A stretch of 64,000 nucleotides of DNA, from the NCBI GenBank assembly GCA_963971535.1, contig OZ020589.1:54999743-55063742 (forward strand), read 5' to 3'. This document shows, one piece after another, positions 1 through 10,912 of the stretch. A model generated the notes under the pieces. It searched no databases, was not told where the DNA came from, and saw nothing but the letters and a program-made list of their open reading frames with translations. Origin of the DNA: Notolepis coatsorum (Eukaryota > Chordata > Actinopteri > Aulopiformes > Paralepididae). The translations under genes were made by a program, and so were the position numbers. The stretch's first letter is position 1; each line of letters starts with the position of its first letter.

Positions 1-229
1 GGGTCTTCACAGCACGTCATGTGACATATGCGCCAATCGTGTGACAGCGGTTCTCCGTCGTTACAGCCTCGTCTGCACAGAGAATTCCACCCCAAAACGC
101 TCGTCTAAACGCAAAATTAAAAGTGAAACCGCAAGATGACTTTTGCAGTTTCTGTTCACAAAACGCTTGTCTAAACGTAGCCTCAGTCTTGCTTTAGGTG
201 TTTTGGACTACAACACTGGTAATTGGGTA
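1..229. other. Unassigned flank
   Basis: No gene, RNA or recognisable transposon end is visible. The motif AACGCTCGTCTAAACG and a close variant occur near 98 and 163, so a degenerate short repeat may be present. The minisatellite begins at about 230. Confidence 0.4.
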
Positions 230-734
230 TTTGGGGTTTAACCCTTTCACTACCAGACTACAGAAGGTGAACCCTTTCACTAACACACTACAGAAGGTTA
301 ACCCTTTCACTACCACACTACAGAAGGTTAACCCTTTCACTACCACACTACAGAAGGTTAACCATTTCACCACCACACTACAGAAGGTTAACCTTTCACC
401 ACCACACTACAGAAGGTTAACCTTTCACTACCACACTACAGAAGGTTAACCTTTCACTACCACACTACAGGTTAACCTTTCATTACCACACTACAGAAGG
501 TTAACCTTTCACTACCACACACAGAAGGTTAGCCCTTTCACTACCACACTACAGAAGGTTAACCCTTTCACTACCACACTACAGAAGGTTAACCCTTTCA
601 CTACCACACTACAGAAGGTTAACCCTTTCACTACCACACTACAGAAGGTTAACCCTTTCACTACCACACTACAGGTTAACCTTTCACTACCACACTACAG
701 AAGGTTAACCCTTTCACTACCACACTACAGAAGG
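230..734. repeat. 29-30-bp minisatellite (block 1)
   Basis: About 17 head-to-tail copies of a unit built on TTAACCCTTTCACTACC followed by ACACTACAGAAGG. Some units lack one C or the AGAAGG part. The same unit forms the much longer array at 25003-26390. Each unit starts with TTAACCCTTTCACT, the end sequence of the piggyBac-like MITEs elsewhere in the window (29580, 33277, 60534), so the array may have grown from such an end. The short ORFs through it are artefacts of repetition. Confidence 0.95.
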
Positions 735-785
735 TTATATACTCGTACTGGAATCGCGTCCTGCTCTTACGCCATACTGAGATAT
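734..785 (+). repeat. DIRS left inverted terminal repeat
   Basis: 52 bp that read as the reverse complement of 9378-9429 with only a few mismatches. Shared core words include TATACTCGTACTGG and ACGCCATACTGAGATAT. Confidence 0.9.
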
Positions 786-1145
786 ACCTCATCTCATGTA
801 CCTAGTGTACTCCATCAACGAATAAAAAACAAATACACCCAGCACCTGCCAGGCCTCGCCCTAGTGACGTACTATATAGTACTAGGCATGGTCACCACTC
901 GCTCTTCCTCTATTTTCGTTTCCATCATAGCGGATGCGTGCACCCTATGCAACTAGTTGTTGCATAGGGTTTAGAGAAATTGCGTAATATTGAGTGCTTA
1001 CCGGAGATTTGCTTACCCCTGGAATCTTCGGGGCATGTTCCAACGACACGTCGGGTCTATTCTGATGTTTCCTCGTCTTGTGGCAGCAGATCGAGGGACA
1101 GCATGCAAGGTTTGGCTATCGAGCCGGCTCGTACACAGATAGGCC

Positions 1146-3575
1146 CTGTGTTTCAAGTTCAAGTTTCAAGTTCAAGTTTCTTTAATATTTGTCATACAGA
1201 AGTACAGAATACTTTTATACAAAATGCTTCTTACTGTTACGCTCCAGAGACTGCGCAAGACAAGATAAGTATGAAATAAAATAACATAGTAAAATTAGAA
1301 GTAAAAAAAATGAGGTCACAGTGTTCAGTTTAGACATATGTACAATGTTCGATGCAGAATAGACGTAGTTACCATACAATATACAATACTGTGCAGTGTA
1401 CTAATATACAATACTATATAGTGCAAGGCAGAAATGGGACGAGGTGCAATTTAGGTACAATTCACAGTAGGTGTACGAGTTGTAGTGCAAATCCTTTATC
1501 AATAAATATAAAGTGTAAAGTGTGTTTGTGTGATCTAAAGTGTGGAGAGTGGGTGCTGCAGTGTGTTGTTTGTTTGAGTGAGTGTGTGCGTGTGGGTGTG
1601 TGTGCTGTGTGCATTTGATGGTTGTTGCATAGTGTTTATTGTTCGTTTAGCAGCCTGATGGCCTGGGGATAGAAGCTTCTTCTGAGTCTTTCTGTGCTCG
1701 CCTTAAGACTCCGGTATCGCTTGCCTGACCGCAGCAGTTCAAAGAGGCAGTTGTTCGGGTGGCTCGAGTCCTTAATAATTCTCTTAGCCTTCCCCTTGCA
1801 CCGCTTGTTGTAAATGTTCTGGAAGGTGGGAAGCCCCCCTCCAATTGTGCGTTCGGCTGAACGTGTCACTCTTTGTAGTCTGCTACGGTCTTGTGCAGTG
1901 CTATTCCCAAACCAGGAGGTGATGTTGCCGGTCAGGATGCTCTCTATTGTACATGAGTAGAAGTTCCTAAGGATCTTCTGACTGACTTGGAACTTCCTTA
2001 GGCGCCTGAGGAAGTAGAGGCGTTGTCGTGCCTTCTTCACAACACTGTCAATGTGTGTGGTCCATGTCAAGTCCTCGGATATGTGGGCTCCGAGGTACTT
2101 GAAACTGTTCACTCTCTCAACCGGTGCCCCGTCGATGCTGAGGGGGCTGTAGTCCTTGACCCCCGACCTCCTGAAGTCCACAATCATCTCTTTTGTTTTG
2201 CTGACGTTCAGGGAGAGGCAGTTCTCCTGACACCACTGTGACAGGTTCTCTACCTCTTCCAGGTAGGCCCTTTCGTCGTTGGCAGAGATCAGGCCCACCA
2301 CTACTGTGTCATCAGCAAATTTGATGATGGTGTTGTTGTTCCGCTGTGCTACGCAGTCATGTGTGTACAGGGAGTAGAGGCGGGGGCTCAGAACACAGCC
2401 CTGGGGGGCCCCTATGTTGAGCGTGATGGATGAGGAGGTGCAGTTGCCGGCTCTTACCACCTGGGGTCTGCCCGTCAGGAAGTCCAAGACCCACTGGCAG
2501 AGGTCATAGTTCAAGCCCAGGTCCCTGAGCTTGGCTATGAGTTTGGAGGGGACTATGGTATTGAATGCTGAGCTGTAGTCGATGAACAGCATTCTCACAT
2601 AGTTCCCCTGCCTCTTGTCCAGGTGTGATGCTGCTGTGTGCAGCACATGGGCTATGGCGTCCTCCGTGGACCTGTTGGGGCGATATGCAAATTGCAGAGG
2701 GTCCAGGTTGATGGGGAGGGAGGAACAGATGTAGCCCTTCACTAGCTTCTCAAAGCACTTCATGGCTATGGAGGTGAGGGCTACAGGGCGGTAGTCGTTG
2801 AGGCAAGCGGGCGTAGATTTTTTGGGTACAGGGATGATGGTGGACTTCTTCAGACAGGTGGGGATGACAGCCTGTTCCAAGGACAGGTTGAAGATGTCAG
2901 TGAATACCGGGGCCAGTTGGTCGGCACAGACTTTTAGGACGCGGCCGGGGATGCCGTCCGGTCCTGCTGCCTTCCTGATATTCACTTTTTTAAAGATCCG
3001 TCTCACCTCATGCTCTGTTACCCTGAACACTGAGTCTCCATCAGCAGACCCCCCCCCCCCATTGCTGTGGTTTGTAGGCTGGTGTTGTTATTCACAGCCT
3101 CAAACCTCGCATAGAAGGAATTGAGATAATTTGCTAAGGAGATGTCACTGTTCAGTTTGAGGGGGGTGCCTTTGTAGTCTGTCATTGTTCTGAGGCCCTG
3201 CCACATGCCTCTAGAGTCAGCCTGTTCAAACTGAAGTTCAACTTTATCCCTGTAACGCCGTTTTGCCTCTATTACTGCTCTCCTGACGTTGTATCTTGCC
3301 ATCTTGTGTTCTTCCATGTTGCCTGTCACCAGCCCGGTGTTGTATGCTGATGTGCGCACTTTCAGAGCCTCACGGACGGATTTGTCTACCCAGGGCTTTT
3401 GATTTGGGTAGATTTTAATTTTGGTGGAGGGGATTGTTTCTTCTACCAGAGTACAGACATAGTCAATTACCGTTTCGGTGTATTCGTTAATATTGGCTGT
3501 GTTATCACGGAATACACTCCAGTCTGTGCATTCAAGTGCAGCTTGGAGTGACTCCTCTGCGTCACGGCCCAACGC
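1146..3575 (-). mobile_element. Rex1/CR1-group LINE, 5'-truncated, inserted in the DIRS element
   Basis: A minus-strand non-LTR retrotransposon. Its 3' UTR ends at 1146-1190 in GAACTTGAAACTTGAA-type tail repeats, and its coding part runs from 3572 down to 1636. The same 3' end recurs at 5508-6316, 12735-12866, 27810-29235 and 57386-57957, so this is a multicopy family. The 5' end is truncated in the linker between endonuclease and RT. GGCCC at 1141-1145 and near 3568 may be the target duplication, but this is not certain. Rex1/Babar is my preferred clade; L2 or another CR1-group family is possible. Confidence 0.85.
1636..3572 (-). pseudogene. LINE ORF2 fragment: linker plus reverse transcriptase
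   Basis: Two overlapping frames (3572-3018 and 3030-1636) make one coding region. The upstream 184 codons match the region between endonuclease and RT in CR1-group LINEs. The downstream 464 codons hold the full [59 protein letters not shown] and the catalytic FADDT, then the thumb and C-terminal region ending RLLNEQ. The frame changes in a C-rich run near 3050-3060, probably a slippage indel. The endonuclease is missing. RT would nick-prime and copy its own RNA; this copy cannot do so without an endonuclease. Confidence 0.85.
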
Positions 3576-3873
3576 TTAACCTCTCGCGAGACCACCGGCG
3601 TTCGCTTGAGACTTTGTTTGTACTTTGGCAAAAGAAAGATGGCGGCGTGATCGCTTTTACCGAATGGACTAAGAGCCTGTGACTTGTACCCATTCTTAAA
3701 TTGCGAGTATACATGGTCTAATATGTTCTCGCCTCTGGTGTGTCATCAGGCATTGATGCTAGTGTTAGTAATGCTGTTTTTTTGTTACACAACCGAGTTG
3801 TGTGTCGGCGGGCGGGATGTTTTGGTGAACGTTCCCCTAAAGTGGACGGTTTCCAAGCGATCCTGGAGCGCGC

Positions 3874-3938
3874 TGCTAACACTAATGCTAACACTAATGC
3901 TAACACTAATGCTAACGCTAATGCTAACACTAATGCTG
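3874..3938. repeat. 12-bp microsatellite (GCTAACACTAAT)n
   Basis: Five nearly perfect copies of GCTAACACTAAT inside the DIRS leader/gag region. Confidence 0.9.
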
Positions 3939-3975
3939 AAATGCTGGGCACTGTTCTAATGTTCCCCGCCGTGGG

Positions 3976-5515
3976 ATGTTGCCGCTTTTCCCTCCTCTTA
4001 ACCGGTTCATTGATGAAGGTCAGTCGGTAGCTAATGTGGGGGGTTTTGCTGAGTCCTATTTACCCTTTTTAAGGGTGAATGGGTTGACAACAGGGTGCAG
4101 GGCGGGTGTGCCATGGCTAAGTAGCCAGGTAGCATCGATCCTGTGCCCCGGCGGGGTTGGACGGTGTCCCACCCGGAAGCCGACGCTTGAGAGCGAGTCG
4201 GCCCGGCGGGTGGCAGTATGGACTGATGAGAGGTATACTGCTGCAGGATGGAATTTAGCGGCGGCCAGTGTTGTGGCTCAGCTGACAACAGCTCAGCTGT
4301 CCACATTAGCGTCGGGTAGTGGGGCTGCAGGACCAGCCGACACTGAAAACATTTTGCATGTTTTTGGTGTTATAGAGATCTTGACTCGCAAGCTATAACT
4401 GCGGGGAGGATTAGGATGCTATCAACGCTTGTTAATAGGCATTTCTGGTTGGAGCAATCTCCTCTTGGGGAAGAAGAAAGGTTTTTCCACAGAGGGACTC
4501 TTTGGTCGTTCTGCGGAGACGCAGGCGTTTGTTGATCTAGGTCCCACACGCCTCACGCTATGCAGCCAGAGGTTGGAGCACGGCCTCGTCAGCGACTGTG
4601 GCGAGGCCCTCGACAGGCGGCCATGTTTCCCCCGCCAGTGGTACCCTGGGCGGAGAGTCAACAGGGGTCCACAAGGCCGACAGCCTTGGCGGCCGAGGGA
4701 TCGGCCATGTTGGATGTACTCGGCTTGGAAGATACAAGCCGTTGTCATTCTGCCGCGAACAGCCCGCTCCCCGATCACTCCTCTCCCCGTCACCAGCTCT
4801 GATCGTTTTCCTTTGGCTGCGGGCCGCGAACCTTCTTTGAAGCGCATGCGGCCCCACGTTTCGCTTCTCATGGGGACATGGGCTGACACCCAGTTGATGG
4901 CTGAGCCTGGGTCTGTCCGTGAGAATGTTGTGCTGTCACGTGGCTCCTGCGCCACACGTTGTGTGATTGGTGAGCCTGGTGTTACGGCTGCCACTATTTA
5001 CAGTGGTCAGCAGGGGGACTCGAGGCCTCTTCGTATGAATGCTCAGCACGGGTTACCCCGACCTCGCCTTCGCCAGGCGGGGTATCACGTTGATGCCTCC
5101 CACTCCCGCAAGATCGGTAGTGGTCTGCAAAGAAGAGGCGTGCGTGATTTGGGTGGTTCAATGTCAATGTTACCACAGTAGCAATATCACTGCAGGGCTA
5201 CGGTGTGTAGGAACCCATGGGGTCCTCACGCCTTGCATGTCTAGCTGTAGAACAACTCCTCAGCATGCACTAGAGGGGTGTTCAGGGGGGGAGCATTTGT
5301 CAACCAGTTTGATGGCAGCTTCTCCCGTATCAAACCGGCCCTTTCTGTCGGGGTCCCCCCTTGGGTGCGACCGCCCTTTCCGCTTTGGCGGGTTCAGAGG
5401 CTACGCACAGCGGGAGGGACCGGGCCACCTATCTACTGTTCCTTGCGGCCCAGCGTCAGTTGACGGCGGGTGCGCTCTGGGATTATTATCACATATGGCG
5501 ACATATGTTCCTTAG
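3976..5515 (+). pseudogene. DIRS ORF1 (gag-like) remnant
   Basis: Open segments at 3976-4398, 4429-5181 and 5039-5507 lie where DIRS elements have their first ORF, upstream of RT. They are broken by stops and frame changes and no enzyme motif is present. The stretch with residues VWTDERYTAAGWNLAAA near 4215-4275 is the most protein-like part. Assignment as gag rests on position in the element rather than on a diagnostic motif. The end is cut by the LINE inserted at about 5508. Confidence 0.5.
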
Positions 5516-6316
5516 GAACTTCTACTCATGCACAATAGAGAGCATCCTGACAGGCAACATCACCTCCTGGTTTGGGAATAGCACTGCACAAGACCGTAGC
5601 AGACTACAAAGAGTGACACGTTCAGCCGAACGCACAATTGGAGGGGGGCTTCCCACCCTCCAGAACATTTACAACAAGCGGTGCAAGGGGAAGGCTAAGA
5701 GAATTATTAAGGACTCGAGCCACCCGAACAACTGCCTCTTTGAACTGCTGCGGTCAGGCAAGCGATACCGGAGTCTTAAGGCGAGCACAGAAAGACTCAG
5801 AAGAAGCTTCTATCCCCAGGCCATCAGGCTGCTAAACGAACAATAAACACTATGCAACAACCATCAAATGCACACAGCACACACACCCACACGCACACAC
5901 TCACTTAAACAAACATCACACTGCAGCACCCACTCTCCACACTTTAGATCACACAAACACACTTTATATTTATTGATAAAGGATTTGCACTACAACTCGT
6001 ACACCTACTGTAAATTGTACCTAAATTGCACCTCATCCTATTTCTGCCTTGCACTATATAGCATTGTATATTAGTACACTACACAGTATTGTATATTATA
6101 TGGTAACTCAGTTACGTCTATTCTGCATCGAACATTGTACATATATCTATACTGAACACTGTGACCTCATTTTTTTTACTTCTAATTTACATGCTATACT
6201 ATGTTATTTTATTTCATACTTATCTTGTCTTGCACAGTCTCTGGAGCGTAACAGTAAGAAGCATTTTGTATAAAAGTATTCTGTACTTCTGTATGACAAC
6301 TATTAAAGAAACTTGA
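5508..6316 (+). mobile_element. Rex1/CR1-group LINE 3' fragment in the DIRS element
   Basis: Plus-strand copy of the same family as 1146-3575. It holds the last ~110 codons of ORF2 (5509-5846, from [15 protein letters not shown] to RLLNEQ) and a 3' UTR ending in ATTAAAGAAACTTGAAG. The 5' end is truncated in the RT C-terminal region. DIRS sequence resumes at 6317. The ORF 5361-5846 is a chance fusion of DIRS sequence with this fragment. Confidence 0.88.
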
Positions 6317-6326
6317 AGAATGCCGT

Positions 6327-7150
6327 TTGGTGGGGTGGTTGGAGAGAACGTTGAGGCTGGGGCTTGTTTTGCAGTTCGCACAACCCCACCCTCCGTTCTC
6401 AGGTTTGGTGCAGACCCTATTATCAGGGTCAGCAGCAGTGACAGCTCTGGCCGACGAGATCCAATCTCTGTTGGCGAAGCAGGTCGTAGTCGTGGTCCCG
6501 AGAGAGGACGCAAAGTCAGGCATCTACTCCCATTATTTTCTGGTGCCCAAAAAAATGGGAGGGATCAGACCTATACTGGATCTGTCCGCGTTCAATCATC
6601 TGATTGTGGCGAGACCATTCAGAATGTTGACCGTCAAACATCTGCTACTTGCTGTCAGAGTGGGAGACTGGTTCACCTCCATAGACCTGAAGGATGCGTA
6701 TTTTCACATCCTGATTTTCCCTCCTCACAGGAAGTTCCTACGGTTCCTGTTTCAGGGCGTAGCGTCCGAATACCAGAGGTTGCCGTTCGGCTATTCTCTG
6801 GCTCCCCGCACATTCACCAAGTGCGTAGAGACTGCGCTGGAGCCTCTACGTCGTCAGGGAATACGAATTCTATTCTATCTCGACGACATTCTGCTCCTCA
6901 GCCGGTCGGAGGAGGTCGCCAGGTCTCATACCAGGCTGGTGGTGGAATTCCTCACCAAGCTGGGTTTTGCTGTGAACTGGAAGAAGAGTACGCCTCTTCC
7001 CAGTCAACAGGTGGAGTACTTGGGCTTGACATTGAGGTCGAGGCCCATGATTGTAACCCTCTCGGAGCAACGGAGGGTGTCTATCCTCCACGCGCTCTGG
7101 GGTTTCCGTCCCGGGAAGACGGTCGCGGCGCTGCAAGTGATGCCTGCTCG
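6327..7150 (+). pseudogene. DIRS reverse transcriptase
   Basis: The first ~275 codons of an open frame running to 7895 form a DIRS-type RT. Visible motifs are KKMGGIRPILDLSAFN (palm), DWFTSIDLKDAYFHI (first catalytic Asp), QRLPFGYSLAPRTFTK, and YLDDILLLS with the catalytic DD pair, then NWKKSTPLPSQQVEYLGL. After about 7150 the frame no longer reads sensible protein and the element continues in another frame, so one or more frameshifts separate RT from RNase H. Confidence 0.9.
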
Positions 7151-7152
7151 GT

Positions 7153-7707
7153 ATGATGGCATCTGCTCACGAGGTGGTCCCTCTTGGCCTCCTCTTCATG
7201 AGGAGGATACAGAGGTGGTTCTCCAGTATGGGAATAGACTCTGTGAGGGACAAACAGAAACGGTTGACAGTTCCTTTGTCGATATGGGGGGATCTCGCCC
7301 ATTGGAGGAGGCCTGGTATCCTCACCAATGGGGTCCCCATGGGCAGCAGGCGCTCACACGTCACGGTCTTCACCGACGCTTCCCTCACGGGTTGGGGAGG
7401 GACGTGTCGGACCAACGCAGTGGGGGGCAGCTGGATGATCCATGCTGCCCGGTCTACCCTGCACATCAATGTTTTGGAATTGAGGGCGGTCCTCCTGGTC
7501 AGAATGGACAGTATGACGGCAGCAGCGTTTATCAACAGGCAGGGTGGAACACGATCCATCCGCCCGCACTGGGCGGCGGTCGAACTCTGGCTATGGCCAG
7601 CTCTAAACCGGCTGCGCAGTCTGAAGGCGCTCCACATCCCTGTGGGCGCGGATATGATATCTCGGGCGGTCCTCGTTCCGGCGAGTGGGAACTGCGCCAA
7701 GATATAG
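7153..7707 (+). pseudogene. DIRS RNase H domain
   Basis: A separate frame downstream of RT holds an RNase H fold signature: FTDASLTGWGG with the first catalytic Asp (about 7369-7400), VLELRAVLL with the Glu (about 7471-7500), and RMDSMTAAAFINRQGG with the next Asp (about 7500-7550). RNase H removes RNA from the RNA-DNA hybrid during reverse transcription. It lies in a different frame from RT, unlike a working DIRS element where RT and RNase H are one polyprotein. Confidence 0.85.
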
Positions 7708-8195
7708 TCAGGCAGATCTGGGATTGCTTCGGGGAAGCTTCAGTGGATCTGTTTGCGAGCAGACAATCTCACAAGTGCCCCTTGTGGTTCTCGGTCAGTC
7801 GGGAAGATCATCCCCCCTTGGGGGTGGATGCCTTCTCAATGTTTCCATGGCCGCCTTGCCTTATGTACGCCTTTTCCCCCCTACACATCTGTTGAGTCAG
7901 TTGTTGGAGCGGATACGGAGGGAGCGCAGGACCGTGATCCTGGTCGCGCCGGACCGGGGCACAGCGGTGTGGTTCCCGGTCCTGATCCAGCTACTGGTAG
8001 CCCCGCCGTGGCCTATTCCTTGGTCGGCGGGGGCCCTCTCTCAAGCACACGGGTCGCTGTTTCAGCCCCCGGTGATATGCCAACCCCTGATGGTTTGGCT
8101 GGTGAGAGGCTAAGTCTGGAGAGGATGGACCCTTCTGTGGTTGACACCATCCGGAATGCGCATGCTCCCTCCACTGTCGCGCTTTACGCGGGTAG
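7708..8195 (+). pseudogene. DIRS linker region between RNase H and recombinase
   Basis: Fragments in shifting frames read VDLFASRQSHKCPLWFS and LLVAPPWPIPW, which are typical of the region between RNase H and the tyrosine recombinase of vertebrate DIRS elements. Its function is not known. Frames change at least twice here. Confidence 0.65.
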
Positions 8196-9155
8196 GTGGC
8201 GTGTATGTTCCAAGAGTGGTGTAAGGCGGGGGGGAGGGACCCGGTGTCCTGCCCCCTGGATGCTGTCCTTATTTACCTTCAGTCTCTCCTTGATAGACTG
8301 TCGGCCTCGACGGTGAGGGTATATGCAGCAGCTATATCCTCTTATCATGAGGGATTTGAGGGTGTTGTTTTGTTCAGCCACCCTCTTGTGAGGCGTTTCC
8401 TGCTTGGCGCTCGACGCGTTAAGCCGGTAAAATTCTCTTTGGCTCCGAGCTGGTATCTTCAATTGGTCCTCGTCGGTTGTCCTTGGCCCCGTTTGAGCCT
8501 CTTGAGCAAGCGCCGTTGGAACAGCTGTCGTTCAAGACTGCGTTCTTGCTGGACGTCACCTCCGCTAAACGCATGGGTGAGCTTTGTGCTCTCTCGGTAC
8601 GGCCAGAGTGCCTGTCTTTTCGTTCCGATTGCGGTGCCACTCTGCGGCCTAATCCTGTCTTCGTGCCTAAAAATATCCGGAGTTCTTTCCGCTCCAGGGA
8701 TATTGTGGTTCAGGCGTTTCATCCACCTCCTCGCTAGTGAGTTGGAGGCGGGCCTTCACCTGTCATGTCCGGTCCGGGCTTTGGGGGTTTACCTCAGCCA
8801 TACTCAGGGCCTCAGGGATACCGATCAGCTCTTTGTCTGTTACGGTGGCTCTCGTGCTGGTAAGGCACTGTCGAAACAGCGCCTGTCCCATTGGTTGTGC
8901 GAGGGCATTGCCCTTTGCTACACGTTGGCCGGGCTGGCTCCCCCTGGCGGAGTCAGGGCGCACTCCACTTGTGGGGTGGCGGCCTCTGCCGCTCTACTGG
9001 GTGGGGCCTCGGTGGAGGACATCTGTGCTGCGGCTTCATGGTCCTCACCGGGTCCCTTCGTAAGGTTTTACCTCATGGACATGACCGGGGGTTCTGTCTC
9101 CCAGGCGGTTCTGAGGTCTGTGACCTCTCCTGCTTCCCGTCCTTTAGTGGGGTAG
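8196..9155 (+). pseudogene. DIRS tyrosine recombinase, frameshifted and lacking a catalytic Arg
   Basis: The N-terminal core-binding part (RLSASTVRVYAAAISSYH) is in one frame. The block with the first catalytic Arg (SAKRMGELCALSV) lies in another frame (8477-8737). The first frame then resumes with the C-terminal catalytic part: RAHSTCGVAAS at about 8959-8990 and the nucleophile Tyr in FVRFYLMD at about 9058-9080. In DIRS recombinases the box reads H-x-x-R; here a TGT Cys codon replaces Arg, as a CpG-to-TpG change would give. Two frameshifts and the lost Arg make it inactive. Confidence 0.85.
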
Positions 9156-9377
9156 CAGGAGTGTGTGGGTGTGGGCCACAATGTGTTGTGTCACACGTGG
9201 TTCCGCCTGTGCTGTGCGTTCAAGAGGTTCTAGTTCCCTCTTGTTCGCACTCGGTGGAGTTGACTGCCGCCCCCTCTTCATTAGGAATAGTGGGGTGACG
9301 GGACTCCCCTCCCCCCTGATGTGGGCTTACGGGTCCTCAGGGGGTGCATTTGTCGGGCCTCGCGTCCGCTCTACCCC

Positions 9378-9464
9378 ATATCTCAGTATGGCGTAATAGC
9401 GGGACGCGATGCCAGTACGAGTATATAACAATAGGTTATGTATATAACCTAGTTATATGAGTAC
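9378..9464 (+). repeat. DIRS right inverted terminal repeat with extension
   Basis: 9378-9429 is the reverse complement of the left ITR. It is followed by 9430-9464, whose reverse complement matches 24969-24999 in the second DIRS fragment. An asymmetric right ITR is a known feature of DIRS1 elements, used to template the circular intermediate. Confidence 0.8.
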
Positions 9465-9614
9465 CAGTGGAGGCTGCTGACCAAAGCTTTAGGTGAAGCA
9501 CAAATTATTATATTATATATTAAATTATATTTTTTAAACATCCCCAACGCTGCAACACCCCCATTCCTCCCAGGTGTCAGGCTCCTCATTCGCTTCCATT
9601 CATTTTGGGGACGT
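9465..9614. other. Unassigned spacer with a possible DNA-transposon end
   Basis: It starts with CAGTGGAGGCTGCTGA, which resembles the terminus of a common fish DNA transposon. No matching opposite end was found in the window. The rest is AT-rich. Confidence 0.3.
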
Positions 9615-10105
9615 ACAGTATACAGTGGCTCGGCGGCCCCTGATCAAACCAAGCAGACCATGTACAGTATACAGTGGCTCGGCGGCCCCTGATCAAACCA
9701 AGCAGACCATGTACAGTATACAGTGGCTCGGCGGCCCGATCAAACCAAGCAGACCATGTACAGTATACAGTGGCTCGGCGGCCCCTGATCAAACCAAGCA
9801 GACCATGTACAGTATACAGTGGCTCGGCGGCCCCTGATCAAACCAAGCAGACCATGTACAGTATACAGTGGCTCGGCGGCCCGATCAAACCAAGCAGACC
9901 ATGTACAGTATACAGTGGCTCGGCGGCCCCTGATCAAACCAAGCAGACCATGTACAGTATACAGTGGCTCGGCGGCCCGATCAAACCAAGCAGACCATGT
10001 ACAGTATACAGTGGCTCGGCGGCCCGATCAAACCAAGCAGACCATGTACAGTATACAGTGGCTCGGCGGCCCGATCAAACCAAGCAGACCATGTACAGTA
10101 TGGCT
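9615..10105. repeat. 46/49-bp minisatellite
   Basis: About ten copies of a unit containing TACAGTATACAGTGGCTCGG, then CGGCCC(CTG)ATCAAACC and AAGCAGACCATG. Two length variants (with and without CTG) alternate. ORFs through it on both strands are artefacts of repetition. Confidence 0.95.
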
Positions 10106-10463
10106 CGGGCCCATCAAAAAATAACACAGTATGCTATGACTGGCCCCTGTAAATGTCCTAACACAACCCCCTCAATGTACAGTAAATGACCAAGTATGGT
10201 TGTCAATATTCCAATGTACAGTTTTGTTTGTACAGTTGTACAGTGTATGTCCCCCACCCCCACCTCCAATGTACAGTCCCGTCCCCCCCCCTACCCAACC
10301 TCCTCCAATGTACAGTTTCTATGTCAAATGTATATACTCCCTTTTCTGGACTATTTTTATATCACAAACAGTACTATATTTGCAAGTCTGGTACATGTCA
10401 TAAATGTATAGATGTAGCAGTACCGTCTATCTGTATGTCATGTATGTCATATATGTTATGATG
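10106..10463. other. No gene; scattered AATGTACAGT motifs
   Basis: The word CAATGTACAGT recurs at about 10173, 10212, 10267 and 10308, as decayed relatives of the preceding minisatellite. The stretch TCAAATGTATATACTC followed by a CACAAACAGT motif (10325-10375) recurs at 13749-13800 and 13986-14016. Confidence 0.5.
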
Positions 10464-10912
10464 AATTGAAAATGGGGGACCCTGATGTAAACAAGACGAA
10501 AGTATTTCTCTGGTCTGCATCCCCTTAACAATTGTATGTATTGAGCTGTACTGTACTGTACCCATTCTGCAATCTGTTAATAAAGTTTTACAATTCAATT
10601 CAATTCACGGCAGAATGTGTAGACAATAGACAGACAGTGAAAACAAAGTTCTCCTCCAAGTCCTGTGGGTATTGTCTCCTCAACGTTTCTGCAGCTGAGC
10701 TTTTGTATTGTATGTATTGTATGTATTGAGCTGTACTGTACTGTACCCATTCTGCAATCTGTTAAAGTTTTCAATCAATCAATCAATTCAATCAAGCGAA
10801 TTGCAGTTCTGCTCAATGAATGAATCCGAGAGGAATCCGAATGTCCCCTCTAACTAGTGCTATATGCTTCATTGCGTCATTAATAAAGTTTTCAATCAAT
10901 CAATCAATCAAA
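10464..10912 (+). repeat. Three LINE-like 3' tails ending in (CAAT)n
   Basis: A segment with GAGCTGTACTGTACTGTACC, CATTCTGCAATCTGTTAATAAAG and a CAATT/CAAT tail occurs at 10464-10605, 10700-10795 and, shorter, 10855-10912. It also occurs inverted at 12058-12205. AATAAAG near the end and a short-repeat tail suggest the 3' end of a non-LTR retrotransposon or SINE; the family is not identified. Confidence 0.65.

Larger units (their letters stand above)
734..9464 (+). mobile_element. DIRS1-type tyrosine-recombinase retroelement, interrupted and decayed
   Basis: A plus-strand element with inverted terminal repeats at 734-785 and 9378-9429, and genes in the order gag-like ORF, reverse transcriptase, RNase H, tyrosine recombinase. 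DIRS elements replicate through RNA but integrate by a tyrosine recombinase, so they have no integrase and make no target duplication; none is seen. The right ITR carries a 35-nt extension (9430-9464), as DIRS1 elements do. Two LINE copies (about 1146-3575 minus, about 5508-6316 plus) interrupt it. All coding regions carry frameshifts or stops and the recombinase has lost a catalytic residue, so it is dead. Both this copy and the terminal fragment at 24750-24999 abut the same minisatellite. Confidence 0.9.

Noticed and set aside
194-449. Repeated-peptide ORFs in 194-449
   Set aside because: Frames through the 29/30-bp minisatellite on both strands.
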